A DNA stretch of 64,000 nucleotides from Clonostachys chloroleuca (taxonomy: Eukaryota; Ascomycota; Sordariomycetes; Hypocreales; Bionectriaceae), in contig JBANAY010000004.1 of assembly GCA_037952775.1 (NCBI GenBank), positions 5,022,001 to 5,086,000 of the forward strand. The letters run 5' to 3'. Shown here piece after piece: positions 44,887 to 56,341 of this stretch. The position numbers and the translations under genes were made by a program. Numbering within the stretch: the stretch's first letter is position 1; each line of letters opens with the position of its first letter. The notes below the pieces were generated by a model that was not told where the DNA came from, ran no database searches, and saw only the letters and a program-made list of their open reading frames with translations.

Positions 44887-45243
44887 TCAATCCCAGCCTT
44901 CGCATACATGATTCCATAAAGCTCCCTTTTCGTCTTTGTTCAGCAAGAAATAAACGAATCGCAAAATACCACTGTGTAGCTGTGTAGCTTTCAACAAGAC
45001 AGAGACCCAGACCGCAACCATATCTAGGAAATCGAGAGCATCAGGAGCATCAAACCTGATTGTTAGACCATCATAATCTCCACTGATGCGTATGTCACTT
45101 CGCTCCACATGGTCTGCATAGCTGGAAACGAAGAGCAGCCGGACCCTCACTTGCTTCCCAGTACTAGGTAGAATCCAGCGCATACACATGCCGCGTAGAC
45201 AAAACCTGTGTTTAGTATCTCCTAAGGAATATTGCGGCATCAA
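44887..45243 (-). CDS. Unrecognised ORF (118 aa), possible exon
   Basis: Uninterrupted frame with protein-like composition (YDGLTIRFDAPDALDFLDMV). A splice-acceptor-like CTAAACACAG lies just after the first codons, so the true 5' end may be an upstream exon. No signal peptide or known domain. Confidence 0.3.
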   Translation of the reverse strand: MMPQYSLGDTKHRFCLRGMCMRWILPSTGKQVRVRLLFVSSYADHVERSDIRISGDYDGLTIRFDAPDALDFLDMVAVWVSVLLKATQLHSGILRFVYFLLNKDEKGALWNHVCEGWD

Positions 45244-45443
45244 TTCGAAACTCGCAGGTAGGTAGTTGAAGCCACTGTAGCGGACTCCTTAGTTCATGTC
45301 AAGTAGGTGACAGGAGAAATAAGACACCTAATAGAAGAGTTAGTTATAAACGGGCTACTTTCTACAATGAATAGAGGTATTTTGTAGTGCATATAGAATG
45401 AAATAAACTGACAGTATGCGCTATATTGCCTCTGAGGTATGAA

Positions 45444-45710
45444 TTATTGGCACTCAATAGGTCGCAGACTCGAAAAGAAGCAGCTTAATGTTTGACTTGT
45501 GGCGGCCTTCAAACCCATGACCAATTGGCCGAAACCGTCCCCATGGGCTTTGGGCGACTGGCACCCCTCCTCGACTTCTTCGATGCACTAACGGAGAAGC
45601 GCGTTGTTGTCCATTTCCTTGGTGGGCATGTCGAGGCTCTCTTGCCTCAGTACTTCTAGTGCCTGCGATATGGTGTTCCTTTCGCATCCCTTGGATATAT
45701 CGTCTGCCAT
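45444..45710 (-). pseudogene. Small ORF interrupted by an in-frame TAG
   Basis: From ATG 45710 the frame runs 40 codons (MADDISKGCERNTISQALEV), meets TAG at 45588-45590, then stays open for 47 more codons (CIEEVEEGCQSPKAHG) to a TAA at 45444. Composition is similar on both sides of the TAG. It could be a nonsense-mutated gene or two chance ORFs. No family recognised. Confidence 0.3.
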
Positions 45711-46560
45711 AGTGGATGGGATTTAATGTCCGAGGTAGCCTAGCAATGCTTCTCCCACTGCTCGCCACGGAACAGGGGATGAAGAGGTATATTTCGTGAG
45801 TGTAGGTAGAATCCTCCTGGGTTTCAAAAGAGTGCTGGGTAATCTGATGAAATTGAGGCAGGATTCTTTCCATTTGGATAGGACGGATGGTTGGGACGAA
45901 GCAGGGATAGGGGCTGGTTATCACCAAGGGAAGGGGATGAACGCGCTCATATGATTTCTTGTCTTCTTCATCAAAGCATTAGACGTTGTTACGGCGAGGG
46001 AGGAGGTCGTAGACGGTAGAAATATATGTTCTTACGGTTTGGTTGACTTTTCTGCGTCACTAGGAGTGATGTTGGTGAACGACTTGTTGGGTCAAGGAAG
46101 TTCTTCAGGTAAACATGGAAGGATTTCTTCATATAAACATTGGAGGAATTCTTCTGGTAAACATGGGGGGAGTTTTCCAGGTAAACACGTAGTGAGTCTT
46201 CGGGCAGACACAGAGACCAGTTTCTGGGTCGGATCGGCTACAATTGTCAACGGCCGACTTACCCACGTCGCTTCAAAACGCATCTACTCTAATTTACTAG
46301 CCTACCTTTGCTTATATTGGCTATTATTTTATTAGAACGATAAGCAATTTTATGTCATCGTCTACAAGTTTATAATGTCTGTTATGCTCGCTTTGCCATA
46401 TATCATATGTCAGGGCTGTCGCCCTTGATGTTCAGCAGTGAAAAATCGGCAATTGCAGGTATGATGGCTAAAAGAAAGCAATTGTCTCCTATCTATTATG
46501 GAAAATATGCATTAAACACCAAATGGAAGAGTTTATGCCACAGAGAACAGTTCCCAGTCC
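45711..46560. other. Intergenic with a 24-bp tandem repeat
   Basis: Contains the four-unit repeat listed separately; otherwise AT-rich 3' region of the thioesterase gene. Confidence 0.5.
46101..46196. repeat. Imperfect 24-bp tandem repeat, four units
   Basis: Units start at 46101, 46125, 46149 and 46173, with core TTCTTCnGGTAAACATGG. The period is exactly 24 and substitutions outnumber indels, so both strands stay open across it. The plus frame reads SSGKHG-type octads and the minus frame LPCLPEEL-type octads. Confidence 0.85.
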
Positions 46561-47732
46561 TCAGATTCTAGCTTTCTCAGTGCTTCTAGCCGGCAGACAT
46601 ATCCCATCTTGATAACCGCTCGCCACATGCAATCCTTCTGGACTCCAAATCCTGCTCTCCATCATCCCTCTCCCAGCATTAACCCGAGGCCAATATACCT
46701 CTTGAATCCACCATCCGTCCCCTCGCATAACCGCCTCCTCGGCGTTCACATGGACGTAGAATGAGTAACTTAGACTTGCAACTGGGCCCATATTATAGCC
46801 ATACCCAAGGTGATTCCCGAGCATGATAAATCCATTACGATCAGCTTCGTAGGCATGACAAGTGATATGTGCGTTGACGTCCTCTGCTGGCAGGGGCTTG
46901 TAGAGACGGTATAAGATAAGCTGACGACGATCAGAAATAGCTTTGTCCTTGTTAAATTCCGTCATATCAACTTTGTACATGTCAAGAATGGGAAAGCTGG
47001 CATGGCCTTTGATGGGGAAAGTCTCGCGAAGCAGATCAATGTCGGCCTGGGGGCTGGCTTCCCATTCGTCCGGTGCTCGAGACTCTAGGATGCTTGCGAA
47101 CCGTTTTTGCGGAGGTGTTTCGTCTTGAACATCTGACGGGCCGGTAACGGGTCGCTTAAACGTAGTAACGCAGGTAAAGCAAACATCTCCCAGTGGGAGT
47201 TGAGCATCCGACGGGGGGAAGGGCCCGTTCGGGATGCCTGAGGGCTCCTTAGGTTGTCTCGCATTGATCGTGTGCGTTGAGAATGAGCGACTAGAGAATA
47301 CTTTAGCGACTTCATAGATAAATGGGCGATCTATGAAGCCGGGGTTGGTGAAAACACCATGGATAGACTATGTGCTCAGATTAGCCCCTATTCACCATGA
47401 AATTCTGAGCTTGGCTGTTCCCGTACGTGAATACCCAGTCTATCTTTTGCTGGTGTCTGAGCGTCCTCTTTTTCCACGACCCTGGCAGCTGCCAGTGGTG
47501 CTTGGGCATACACATGCCCTCCGAACGCCCCACGACCAAAAAACTTCTTCTCGTCGGAGCTTCCTCTCATTGATTCCCAAGGAGCATCCTTGCCAGGGTA
47601 CCAGGCTGGCTGGCGACTCATCATTGTTTGTTTGCCACTTTTCGCGCCCTCGTCAAGCCAGAGGAGTTCCATGCTTTCCTGGTATGACAACCGGTTGTGC
47701 TCCACTGGTTCGTCCATCTTGTCGCGAGACAT
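46561..47732 (-). CDS. Acyl-CoA thioesterase II (TesB-like, double hotdog)
   Basis: Hydrolyses acyl-CoA to free fatty acid and CoA, in many fungi within peroxisomes. At least 370 aa from exons 47732-47427 and 47367-46561 (59-nt intron, phase 0). First hotdog: FGRGAFGGHVYAQAPLAAA, then IHSIHGVFTNPG across the splice and FIYEVAKVFSSRSFSTHTI. Second hotdog: LGYGYNMGPVASLSYSFYVH, WWIQEVYWPRVNAGRGM and GLHVASGYQDGI, with the family's usual motif order. The start is the first ATG of the frame; the frame is open further upstream to a TTTCCCAG acceptor near 47829, so another 5' exon may exist. The C-terminus (EKARI) is not a classical SKL signal. Confidence 0.83.
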
Positions 47733-48755
47733 CACAAGCGCTTCATTCAAAGCCGGTTGTGCGACTCTGTCTTTGGGTATCTCAAAGGCCAATTTGTCAA
47801 AGAACGCGCAACGATAAATGCTCTGGGAAACCAGTATTTATTATATCTGACGATGAAGCTACTGGTACCTCGGCACGGTGTAAGTCAAATGATCTGGAAA
47901 TGCGAGATCTAGTGTGGAGAAAAAACACTCAAGTGCAGTCAGAAACGAATCAAGTATCATTGATCAAATCCCAGCTAGCTTCCAGTGAGAGGATTCGGCA
48001 GGTAGGTAGATTCTGCCAAGAAGTTGCAGCCGGTCAGCACTCAGCATTATTATTGCCGACTGGCTGCCCCCTACATGCTATAAGCCGAGGCGTTAATGCT
48101 AGTCCCTTGCTGCTTGTGAATCGCTCCCAGTCCGCATTAATCAGCGCACTCTCTTACAGCTAGGTTCACCCAAGCTACCTGCAGCACTACCTACCTTAGG
48201 TGAGGAATCAAAGCAGTGCATCTGCGGCCAAGCAGCTACGAGAATCATCTAGTCTTCTCTCCCGAACATTTCAGAATGACCGTCTCAAACTCTCTCCATA
48301 CCTTCTCTCGTCTTGCCTCAGTTCACAGGGGCATTTTCCCCGTTTCTCTCTTTGTTTCTTTTTTTATACCTGCATTTTCCTTTTTCAGCTGAGGCCAGGC
48401 GAAAGAAAGCACTCTCCACGGGCGAACGCGCTCTCTCCAAAACAACACCACAGAGCTACCACCTTCTCACACATAAGACATGGTGGACAACAATCAATAA
48501 CATCACTGATCATATATAATGCAACTTGATAATTCCTATTATTCTCCACTTTCAAATAAATCCTCGCCTGTTCACATTATTTCTCCAAAGATTCTCTCAT
48601 CCTCTCATCAAATTTCAACCTCGCCCTGGTAGGTCCAAGTCCCCTTGCATCTATTTCCTCGCTTTCACTAAGCGTAGCTTCCCGCGCTTTTCTCTACTTC
48701 CAACCAAATCTAACAAATCTAGCAGTTCTGGCACGTTTCGCTTTGCGCAAACATC
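47733..48755. other. Intergenic between divergent genes
   Basis: May hold a short first exon of the thioesterase gene near 47830-47900. 48500-48750 is a C/T- and A-rich leader for the following plus-strand gene. No separate gene seen. Confidence 0.45.
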
Positions 48756-49751
48756 ATGAGCCGTTCATCTCAAGATCGCTCAAGCTCAACCCCAGATGAG
48801 GGTGAGAGCGCACATTCTCCCGCTGGAACTGACCATGAGAAAATGATAGCTCTACTCAGTACTCCATGGGACGCCGTGTACCAGCTCAGTGCAGACGGTT
48901 CGACATATCTTAAGCCATCTTTTCTTCGCGGGGTGCCTGTGCAAAAAATCAATGAATCTTCTGACTATTGGGATGGCAACTGGGGATCTCTGGACGCATA
49001 TATCGCCCGGGAGCAAAAGGAGGAGCGTTTCAAAGCCGAGTTTAAGGCTCTCAAAGACCTCAACCCCAGCAAAGCCCACTTGGCCGGCCACAAGTTGCAT
49101 TCAGACAACGTGAGCAAACAAAGGAAGATCAGGGAGATGTTCGGGGGTAACGCAATACCGCACCCAAATCAGTTGGTCTCCAAGCACCACCTGCCCTTTG
49201 AGGGCCTGTGTGAGCAAGAGCTGATGTATAAAATTGGCTGCAAGTTATCTGACCTCGAGTTCTTGAAGTCGAGACGGCAGCTCACGATGGAACCCTGGGA
49301 CTTTTTTCGATGGAGAGTCGGCGTTACCATGGAGAAGAAGATTCTGATTCCAGGTCGAAGCGGGCGAGATCATGTCAAGAGTGTCGTTCAACGCATTAGC
49401 AGTGAGAATAGCGACGATCCTCTGTTCCGAAAGGCAGTTGAGTACTCTGCGCGGCTCCAGAACCACCAAGGACGCTATGGTCCTAAGAAGAAGCCCGCAA
49501 GGGACTACAAGATCATTGGGAAAATCCAAAAAGGTACGACACCACAAGGGTACCGACCAACTGCGCCCAGGGCTGTGGGCGGGGGACGAACTGCGGCGAG
49601 CCGTCCCTCAGCAGAAGATGCCTTGAGAGAGCGCCGAGAGAGGCGTGCCCGTCTTCAACAACAATATCAAGCACAGAGTACCTACCAAGGTGTGAACGAG
49701 CGACGAAGGCGAAAGGCTCTGAATCAGCCGGCAAATGCAGCGTCCGAATAA
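48756..49751 (+). CDS. Unrecognised basic protein (331 aa)
   Basis: Single uninterrupted exon from ATCATGAGC to TAA. The N-terminus is Ser-rich and acidic; the middle is helical (IAREQKEERFKAEFKALKDL, REMFGGNAIPHPNQLV). A Trp-containing segment (MEPWDFFRWRVGVTMEKK) follows, and the tail is very Arg/Gln-rich (ALRERRERRARLQQQYQ, NERRRRKAL). No membrane segment or signal peptide. The basic tail suggests nucleic-acid or nuclear association, but this is inference. Confidence 0.7.
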   Translation: MSRSSQDRSSSTPDEGESAHSPAGTDHEKMIALLSTPWDAVYQLSADGSTYLKPSFLRGVPVQKINESSDYWDGNWGSLDAYIAREQKEERFKAEFKALKDLNPSKAHLAGHKLHSDNVSKQRKIREMFGGNAIPHPNQLVSKHHLPFEGLCEQELMYKIGCKLSDLEFLKSRRQLTMEPWDFFRWRVGVTMEKKILIPGRSGRDHVKSVVQRISSENSDDPLFRKAVEYSARLQNHQGRYGPKKKPARDYKIIGKIQKGTTPQGYRPTAPRAVGGGRTAASRPSAEDALRERRERRARLQQQYQAQSTYQGVNERRRRKALNQPANAASE

Positions 49752-50835
49752 TACGACAACGCTCCATTCCCGAAGCTTCCTTTGAGCGATGGCTCCAAAA
49801 ACCGCTTCGAATATTTGAGAATATGACTTGTTTTGTTGGTTTGATTTGACTTACATGCCTTTCATTTCCCCCGATACCCCTAGTTCGTTGAAATGCATTG
49901 TCATCAAGAATACCGGGATGACCGGAGAAGCTACACGTCGCATTTTAAACGATACTAATGGGCATGAAAAGCTTTTATGCGAGGAGTTTGGGCGAGATTA
50001 TTAGGAACTTTACAAGGTAGCATCGCAGGTAGCTAGAAGCAATCAAGGACCCTTGTTTCTCACTGGTGGGTGCCAAGCCGTTCCACTGGTCCGTGAGATC
50101 GTAGAATGAGATCCACTCCGAGGTTCAATACTTACGAACGTAAAAGTCACCTGTTTTAGATGGTTCATCATTGGCTAACCAATGAGCAACTACAAAAGTT
50201 TTAATGGAACGGGCTACAAAGAACAATAGAAAGACCCCCTGCTGATCCAGATTGCTGGGCAGCAGCTCCTCCTCCTAATTTTTCCGAAGTGTGAATATGG
50301 TTGCGGCTCAGAAAAGTATGGATTCCCGCTCCTTCGTTCTCCTCTGTCCACCCAGAGGAACATCGTTCGACGGTATCTTATTATAAACCACAGCAGATGC
50401 TTGGACGATGCAGTTTCACCATGTGTACAGTGAAACCCCAAGCTCCATTGCGACGTAGAAAGTCACCTCTGTAGCTGCCAGTGGCAGGTAAGTGCTTAGC
50501 TCAGCGACGATGCTACACCGGTAACAACAACTTTGTGCAATTGGCATAAAAGGAGATGCATGCCAAAATGTACAGGAATTCAATTGGCCTTTCAAATAGA
50601 CGACCATCATGAGAAATGACCTCATTCTCGCTGAGATACGGAAGTCAGGAATCTCTGACAAAGGCAAATCTCCATCACGTGACTGGATAAACAACGCTGC
50701 CATTGGTCAATTCGCTGCCGAAACTGGAGCTGTCATTCAAGGTCAGCCTAAATCAGCCCACCCTCACAAATCCCTCGACAACATTCCGTCAACACCAAAC
50801 CTCCCGACTTCACACCAGAATCGAGAACAGCCACG
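49752..50835. other. Intergenic
   Basis: 3' region of the unknown basic protein and promoter of COX4. No ORF with coding features. Confidence 0.5.
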
Positions 50836-51636
50836 ATGTCGATGTTCGTCCAACGCTCTGCTGCCCTTGTGGCCCGCCGTGCCGTCATCGCTCCTCGCTT
50901 TGCCGCCCGCACCTTCGCCACCTCCATCGTCCGCTGTATGTGATTTCTTGCCGAGCCGAAAACCCATCTACAAGGCCCACCAAGACTGACGCATTGTGCC
51001 TGCAGGCGAAGCCCCCAAGGACACCAAGGTCGCCAACTACAAGACCTTGAAGGGTATGTTCCGCGCCACGAAATTGCCAACCGACCAGCTCGAGACAACT
51101 GGATTTAGGGCGAGAAGGAGAGGAAGCTAACGTCAATTGCAGAGGTCAAGGGCGAGGACGACCTCTACGGTCCTGGTGCCCAGCCCGGTACCGTCCCCAC
51201 CGATCTCGAGCAGGCCACTGGTCTCGAGCGTCTTGAGATTCTCGGTAAGATGGAGGGCGTCGATATTTTCGACATGACGCCCCTCGACGCCAGCCGCCTG
51301 GGCACACTGCAGGACCCCATCACCGTCCGCTCCGCCGGTGAGGAGCAGTTCGCCGGTTGCACTGGCTTCCCCGCCGACTCCCACACCACCCTGTGGCTCC
51401 GCGTAAGTACCAGCTCACGCACACGCTCTAAACCAAATCCCCGGACGCCCGGCTGACAATGATTTCCGCAGCTCACCAAGGACCGCCCTATCGAGCGATG
51501 CCCCGAGTGCGGCAGCGTCTACAAGATGGACTACGTCGGTGCCGAGCACGACGACCACCACCACCACGGTCACCAGGAGGTCGAGGAGCCCAAGACCTTC
51601 GCTGACTTCATCAAGCCCGAGTACCGCTACCAATAA
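50836..51636 (+). CDS. COX4: Cytochrome c oxidase subunit 4 (mammalian Vb type)
   Basis: Zinc-binding nuclear-coded subunit of respiratory complex IV, on the matrix side. 190 aa in four exons: 50836-50935, 51006-51053, 51143-51402 and 51472-51636; all phases agree. An Arg/Ala-rich mitochondrial presequence (MSMFVQRSAALVARRAVIAP) comes first. The core shows LGKMEGVDIFDMTPLDASRL, FAGCTGFPADSHTTLWLRL and ERCPECGSVYKMDYVG with the CxxC zinc ligands. The C-terminal His-rich insert (EHDDHHHHGHQ) is a local feature. It ends KPEYRYQ. Confidence 0.95.
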
Positions 51637-52237
51637 AAAACTACATTTACACCCACGGTTTTGGTCGAGAAAGAGACGGAGACTCGTGTACTAAATTGGG
51701 GACGGCGTACATTACACGGGGGGAGCGAAGCGATTCCACTTGAGGTGTGGTCTGTAGATTACGGTGACTCTTTTCATTTGTCAATTTACCTCAGTTTTGA
51801 GAACCTGGCGACGTCTTGTCCAGATCAAGGATAACGTCACAAACACGCGTTGACATGAATGTGATAGAGAATGGTTGTAAATGAGAGCACATCTATATAA
51901 TTTTACCCAAACATCACTGAACTCGTTTGTCCCTCCCTTTCGAGCCATTTGACAAAACGCTGCTTGCCATAGATATGAGACAGCTTGCTCCAACTCCAAT
52001 CGTAACGTGGGTAAGCACTTGCCACCGTCTCTTAGCAGAGAGGGGTTTCCGGGCTGTATTCAGGTGATTCTTTGCAAACCGCGGTTGTATTGGGGACGCA
52101 GCTCTCTCGGGGCAGCTTACCGGCTGGCTGGGACATGCAGACTGGCTTGGTGATGTCCGGAGAGCACAATGCCCCTTCATTATGGCGAGCTGTCATGTCC
52201 CAGAAGGCTTTGTGGTGTCGAATGGAGTTCTGTGTTT
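51637..52237. other. Intergenic, convergent 3' ends
   Basis: 3' regions of COX4 and the DUF4604 gene. Nothing else recognised. Confidence 0.5.
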
Positions 52238-52741
52238 TCACCCATCTTCTTCTTCATCAAAGCTCAGCTTGATCTTCTTGACCTTCTTCTTTGGCTTTTT
52301 CTCCTTGGGCGGATCATCATGCTCCTCCTTGGTTTGTTTCTGGCCCTTCTTGCCTTCGGCCTCATCCGCTTGAGCTGCAGCCTCGCCAATGACCTTGCCA
52401 ACCTTTCGCTTCCGACCTCCTATGGTTGACGTCTTGGTCCCCTCCCCTTCCTTCTTAGCGCTGGCCTCTGCCTTCACGTCGTCATCTCCTTCTTTCCCAT
52501 CAACCTCCTTGACTGTCCCATCCTTGCCAATCTCAACACTCATCACGTTTCCCTCTTCGTCAACCACGACAGGGCCATCCTCTGCCTCCTCACTTGCACT
52601 GCGCTTCTTCCCGAGCTGCCTGTTGCCGATGGAGGGCTTCCGCGCCTCGTCATCGCCGGCAGTCTGCGCGCGCAGAGCAGCGAGGAAGGGCGGCAGTGAG
52701 TTGTCATAGGACAAGTTCTTAGATGTGATCTTTTGCGACAT
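52238..52741 (-). CDS. DUF4604 protein (KIAA1143-like)
   Basis: Single exon, 167 aa. The N-terminus MSQKITSKNLSYDNSLPPFL is the conserved signature of the family, found from fungi to animals. The remainder is a charged, disordered region with Lys-rich clusters (RKRKVGK, KEKKPKKKVKKIKLS) and an acidic end. Likely nuclear; molecular function is not established. An in-frame ATG two codons earlier is less likely because the conserved start follows it. Confidence 0.88.
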   Translation of the reverse strand: MSQKITSKNLSYDNSLPPFLAALRAQTAGDDEARKPSIGNRQLGKKRSASEEAEDGPVVVDEEGNVMSVEIGKDGTVKEVDGKEGDDDVKAEASAKKEGEGTKTSTIGGRKRKVGKVIGEAAAQADEAEGKKGQKQTKEEHDDPPKEKKPKKKVKKIKLSFDEEEDG

Positions 52742-54584
52742 CTCCAAACTTTCCTCCCTTCGAGACGGGCGTAGAGGCCCTGTATAGGAAGTAATCGGAG
52801 CCTTTAGTATCGGCCCTATGAGAGTCAGGTCGTTTTGCTGGGGGGTTTGAAATGCCAGGCTTAAGGTGTGGTACTAAAGTACCTGGGAAGAATGATACTT
52901 TGCCTCTACCCGAGGGAGCGGCCAATCATATCGGCAGTGGAGTGAGCAACAGATAGGTCCATGTAGCGGCTGTACAGAACGGCCGTGGGGACGATGTAAC
53001 GCCATCATCTTTAGAAAACTCAGAACTGACTCGAGACCAATTGCTACCAGAAAGCCATGCTCAAGAATTTTAAGAGCATTGATTTGTGCCATAGAACTAA
53101 AGGGCTTCCATTGAGCCTTCTGAGCGACAGTACTACATAACAGGATCAAAGGACAGAAGGACCCCTGGCCGAATCTTAGAAGAACTACAGATTGTTCAAA
53201 TAATTATGGTTGCATCGGTTAGGTATGGTACCTACTATCGAACTAGCATAATGGCATCTAGAACACCCAGTCACTGAAGGGTCGAATCTGCCTGCATCCC
53301 CCAGTGGAAAAGGTTGGGGGAGCAAGATGATCCAGTGGGGCTTATCCCCTGAGGAATCTCTGGTTTGTTCACATTCTAATCTTATCCGCCGGCCTTGCCA
53401 GGCGTGACTCGACAAAGATTGTTTCAGTTTGGTGTGAACAGCACCCTCGAGCCTCGTTCAGATGGCTTCTACCAGTACAACCTCGTGCCGCGACAGCGTC
53501 AAAGCACAGAGTACTTGACTTTTCCCGAGCGGCGTTTACTAGCCCGATGTAGTACCCGGGCCGTTTTTCGTTGAGACCGACGACAGCCTCAGGGCGACAT
53601 GCTCATACGCGTATGTGCAACGTGTTCCGACCAACTAAAGCCAAAATAAGCTATGGTATGTACCAATGTAATTATGTACGTGTATCTCGATCAGCGAGCC
53701 CACTGCTTGACATTAGGTACGTAGCGTCTTAAAATATGGGTGTAAGATATGGATCCCTGGAAATTTTGCTTAACAAGCAGTGATGAACGAAATGCAGGGC
53801 AGCGCTATGGATGGCTCAGAACACACCCGCTGGCCCTCCAACCTGTGCGGTCGCTACTGCCCAGCGTCAGAACGATGCATTGAGCATCGTTCTCAAGGCT
53901 GACGCTGTCTTGCCTGTATTCAAGCATCCCGTAGCCCTCGTCTTGATGTTAATTCCATTCCTCGATTCATCTCATTCCATCGCGGAACTGCATTAACTGC
54001 CGTCCCATCTTTAATCATCAATCCCCTGTACTTGTCATTTTTAGCAGTGGCCCCCTTTACTGGCAGCGCTATTGGCCTGTTTCACCACGCCGCAGCGCCC
54101 CCGAATCGAAAACCTGCCTAGCCAAATACCCTGCAGGTTAGCAACCTTCAATCCTCATCTCCATCACCACCACCAAACTCTTCATCTCGCCAGTTTGGTC
54201 GTCGTCGCGATTTATTCTTGTTTCTTCTAGGACTAGATCGACTGTGTCCCTGCCGCTCGTTAATACAGGCACGGTATCGCATCTTGTCCCTGCCGCCCGC
54301 CCTCCATCGGATTAGAGCAGACACGCCTTGCTTTCAAAGTCGCCGGGGGTGCATTCCACGATTATCCAGGGGCTTGCTCCCACCGTTTTCTCGCAGCACA
54401 TGTATTGTGTCTTGCATCACCGCCTAATATCCCTTTGCGCCCCTTCTTTAGAGTCTCGCTACCGATCCGACTCTGATCGCCCCTAACACCCACCAATACC
54501 CCTTATCGATCGACCCTCCGATACTAGAAGTCTTTTGCCGTCGTCGTCAACGACTGCCAAACGGCGGATCATCAGTCGCGGAGA
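52742..54584. other. Intergenic between divergent genes
   Basis: 1.8 kb. A small ORF at 53811-53996 has no supporting context. The last 450 bp are C/T-rich and probably the 5' UTR and promoter of the KTR gene. Confidence 0.5.
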
Positions 54585-56341
54585 ATGGATCTTTTTCGAC
54601 GAACCACCAAGTCGGTGTCAGGCCAACTCTCCCCGACTCTTCCCAGACTTGGCGAGAAGAGAGAACCCCAGAGGCAAAAGGGATTGGCCTCGCGCCTCGC
54701 CTTTTTCAGAAGACCGCTTCGCATACGTGGCAACTCATCCATATCCGTCCCCCTGGGAGTCGTCATCGTCTTTCCAGTCCTCGTAGTCGTTCTTATTCTC
54801 GTCCTGTTCGTCAGGCATCCATCGTCCCCTGCGAGGATACTGGTTCCCGCAGGTGCGCCGCCTGCTATAAGGTACGCTTTTCGTTCACGCGACATATGTC
54901 CCAATTGGATATGCCCTGCTAACGATGTATGTATCTAGAAAAATCAGCGAAAAGCACGACAAGGTCTTCGTTACCGGCTGCCTCGAGCCCGATACCAGCC
55001 AGCCCCGAGCCAATGCCGCATTTGTTATCCTCGCACGAAACAAGGAGCTGGATGGTGTTCTCCAGTCCATGAAGTCCGTGGAGCGTCACTTCAACCGGTG
55101 GTATCACTACCCCTACGTCTTCCTCAATGATGGGGAATTCAATGAGACCTTCAAGGAGACGGTACAAAAATACGCCTCGTCGACTGTTGAATTTGGAAAG
55201 GTCGGCCCTGACATGTGGGGATACCCTGACTGGGTTGATGAGAAGGTTGCCAAGGAAGGCATTGCCAAGCAGGGTGATGCCGCTGTCATGTATGGTGGGC
55301 TGGAGAGTTACCATCACATGTGCCGCTTCTATTCTGGGTATGTTTGGCTTGTCCCTGGTTCTCCCGTGGCTACAATCAAGACTGTGAAACTAACAAGCGC
55401 AGTTTCTTCTACAACCACCCTCTTCTCCTCAAGTACGAGTGGTACTGGCGTGTTGAGCCCGAGATCACCTACTTCTGCGACATCACCTAGTAGGTTACTT
55501 TGCGCCACTGTCAAATGGCTAAGCTGACATTTGTGATAGTGATCCCTTCCTCAAGATGATAGAGAACAACAAGACCTAAGCTTCACCATTGCCGTCAAGG
55601 AACTCCGTGAGACCGTGCCTAATATTTTCCGATACGCTTCCGCCTACAAGCGCCTCAACAACTTAAAATCCCAGGGACTTTGGGAGATGTTTGTCGAGCC
55701 TAAGGAGGAGAAAGAGGAGGAAAAGAAGGACCCTACCCTGCCTGAGGAGATCATGCAGAGCGAGCCTGGCAGCAACGCTCTTCCGCCAATCGATGGTGAA
55801 GCTATGGAGGGCGAGAAGTACAACATGTGCCACTTCTGGTCCAACTTTGAGATCGCCAAGCTCAGCTGGTTCCGCAGCAAGGAGTACAATGACTTTTTCG
55901 AGATGATGGATCGCAGTGGTGGTTTCTGGATGGAACGAGTAAGTCGAGAACCCACAGAATCATCTTTTTCCCACTCGGATTGCTAACCACCTCTCACAGT
56001 GGGGTGATGCACCTATTCACTCTCTCGCAGCTGGAGCACTCCTGGCCACTCGAGATATCCACTACTTCCGTGACATTGGATACCGACACACGACCATCCA
56101 GCACTGTCCTGCTAACGCACCGTCACGACAACTCCCCCGAAGCCCGTTCCTAGAAATGACGACCAAGGACGAGAAGAAGCGCCAAGAGGAAGATCAGTAC
56201 TGGGAAGACTGGGACGAGGAGAAGGAGAACGGTGTTGGTTGCCGCTGCCGCTGCGATACCGATATCGTTGACGTCGAGGGCAAGGAAGGTTCATGTCTCC
56301 CCGAGTGGGTTGACGTCGCGGGTGGCTGGGCCAGCCCCTAA
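54585..56341 (+). CDS. KTR-family alpha-1,2-mannosyltransferase (GT15), one-base defect
   Basis: Golgi type II membrane enzyme that extends O- and N-linked mannans from GDP-mannose. Exons: 54585-54871, 54939-55337, 55403-55489, 55540-55938 and 56000-56341. A cytosolic tail, TM segment at residues 54-77, stem, then the GT15 domain: ANAAFVILARNKELDGVLQS, YHYPYVFLNDGEFNETFK, FGKVGPDMWGYPDW and KYEWYWRVEPEITYFCDITY. The later part has CHFWSNFEIAKLSWFRSKEY, DIHYFRDIGYRHTTIQHCP and GVGCRCRCD. In exon 4, after IENNKT, the codon at 55577-55579 is TAA. The family continues directly in the next frame (FTIAVKELRETVP), so one base is missing near 55578. As written the enzyme is truncated; an assembly error is the simplest reading. 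Confidence 0.85.

Noticed and set aside
48200..48759. Plus-strand frames upstream of the 331-aa protein
   Set aside because: Pyrimidine-rich leader sequence, no domain; better explained as promoter and 5' UTR.
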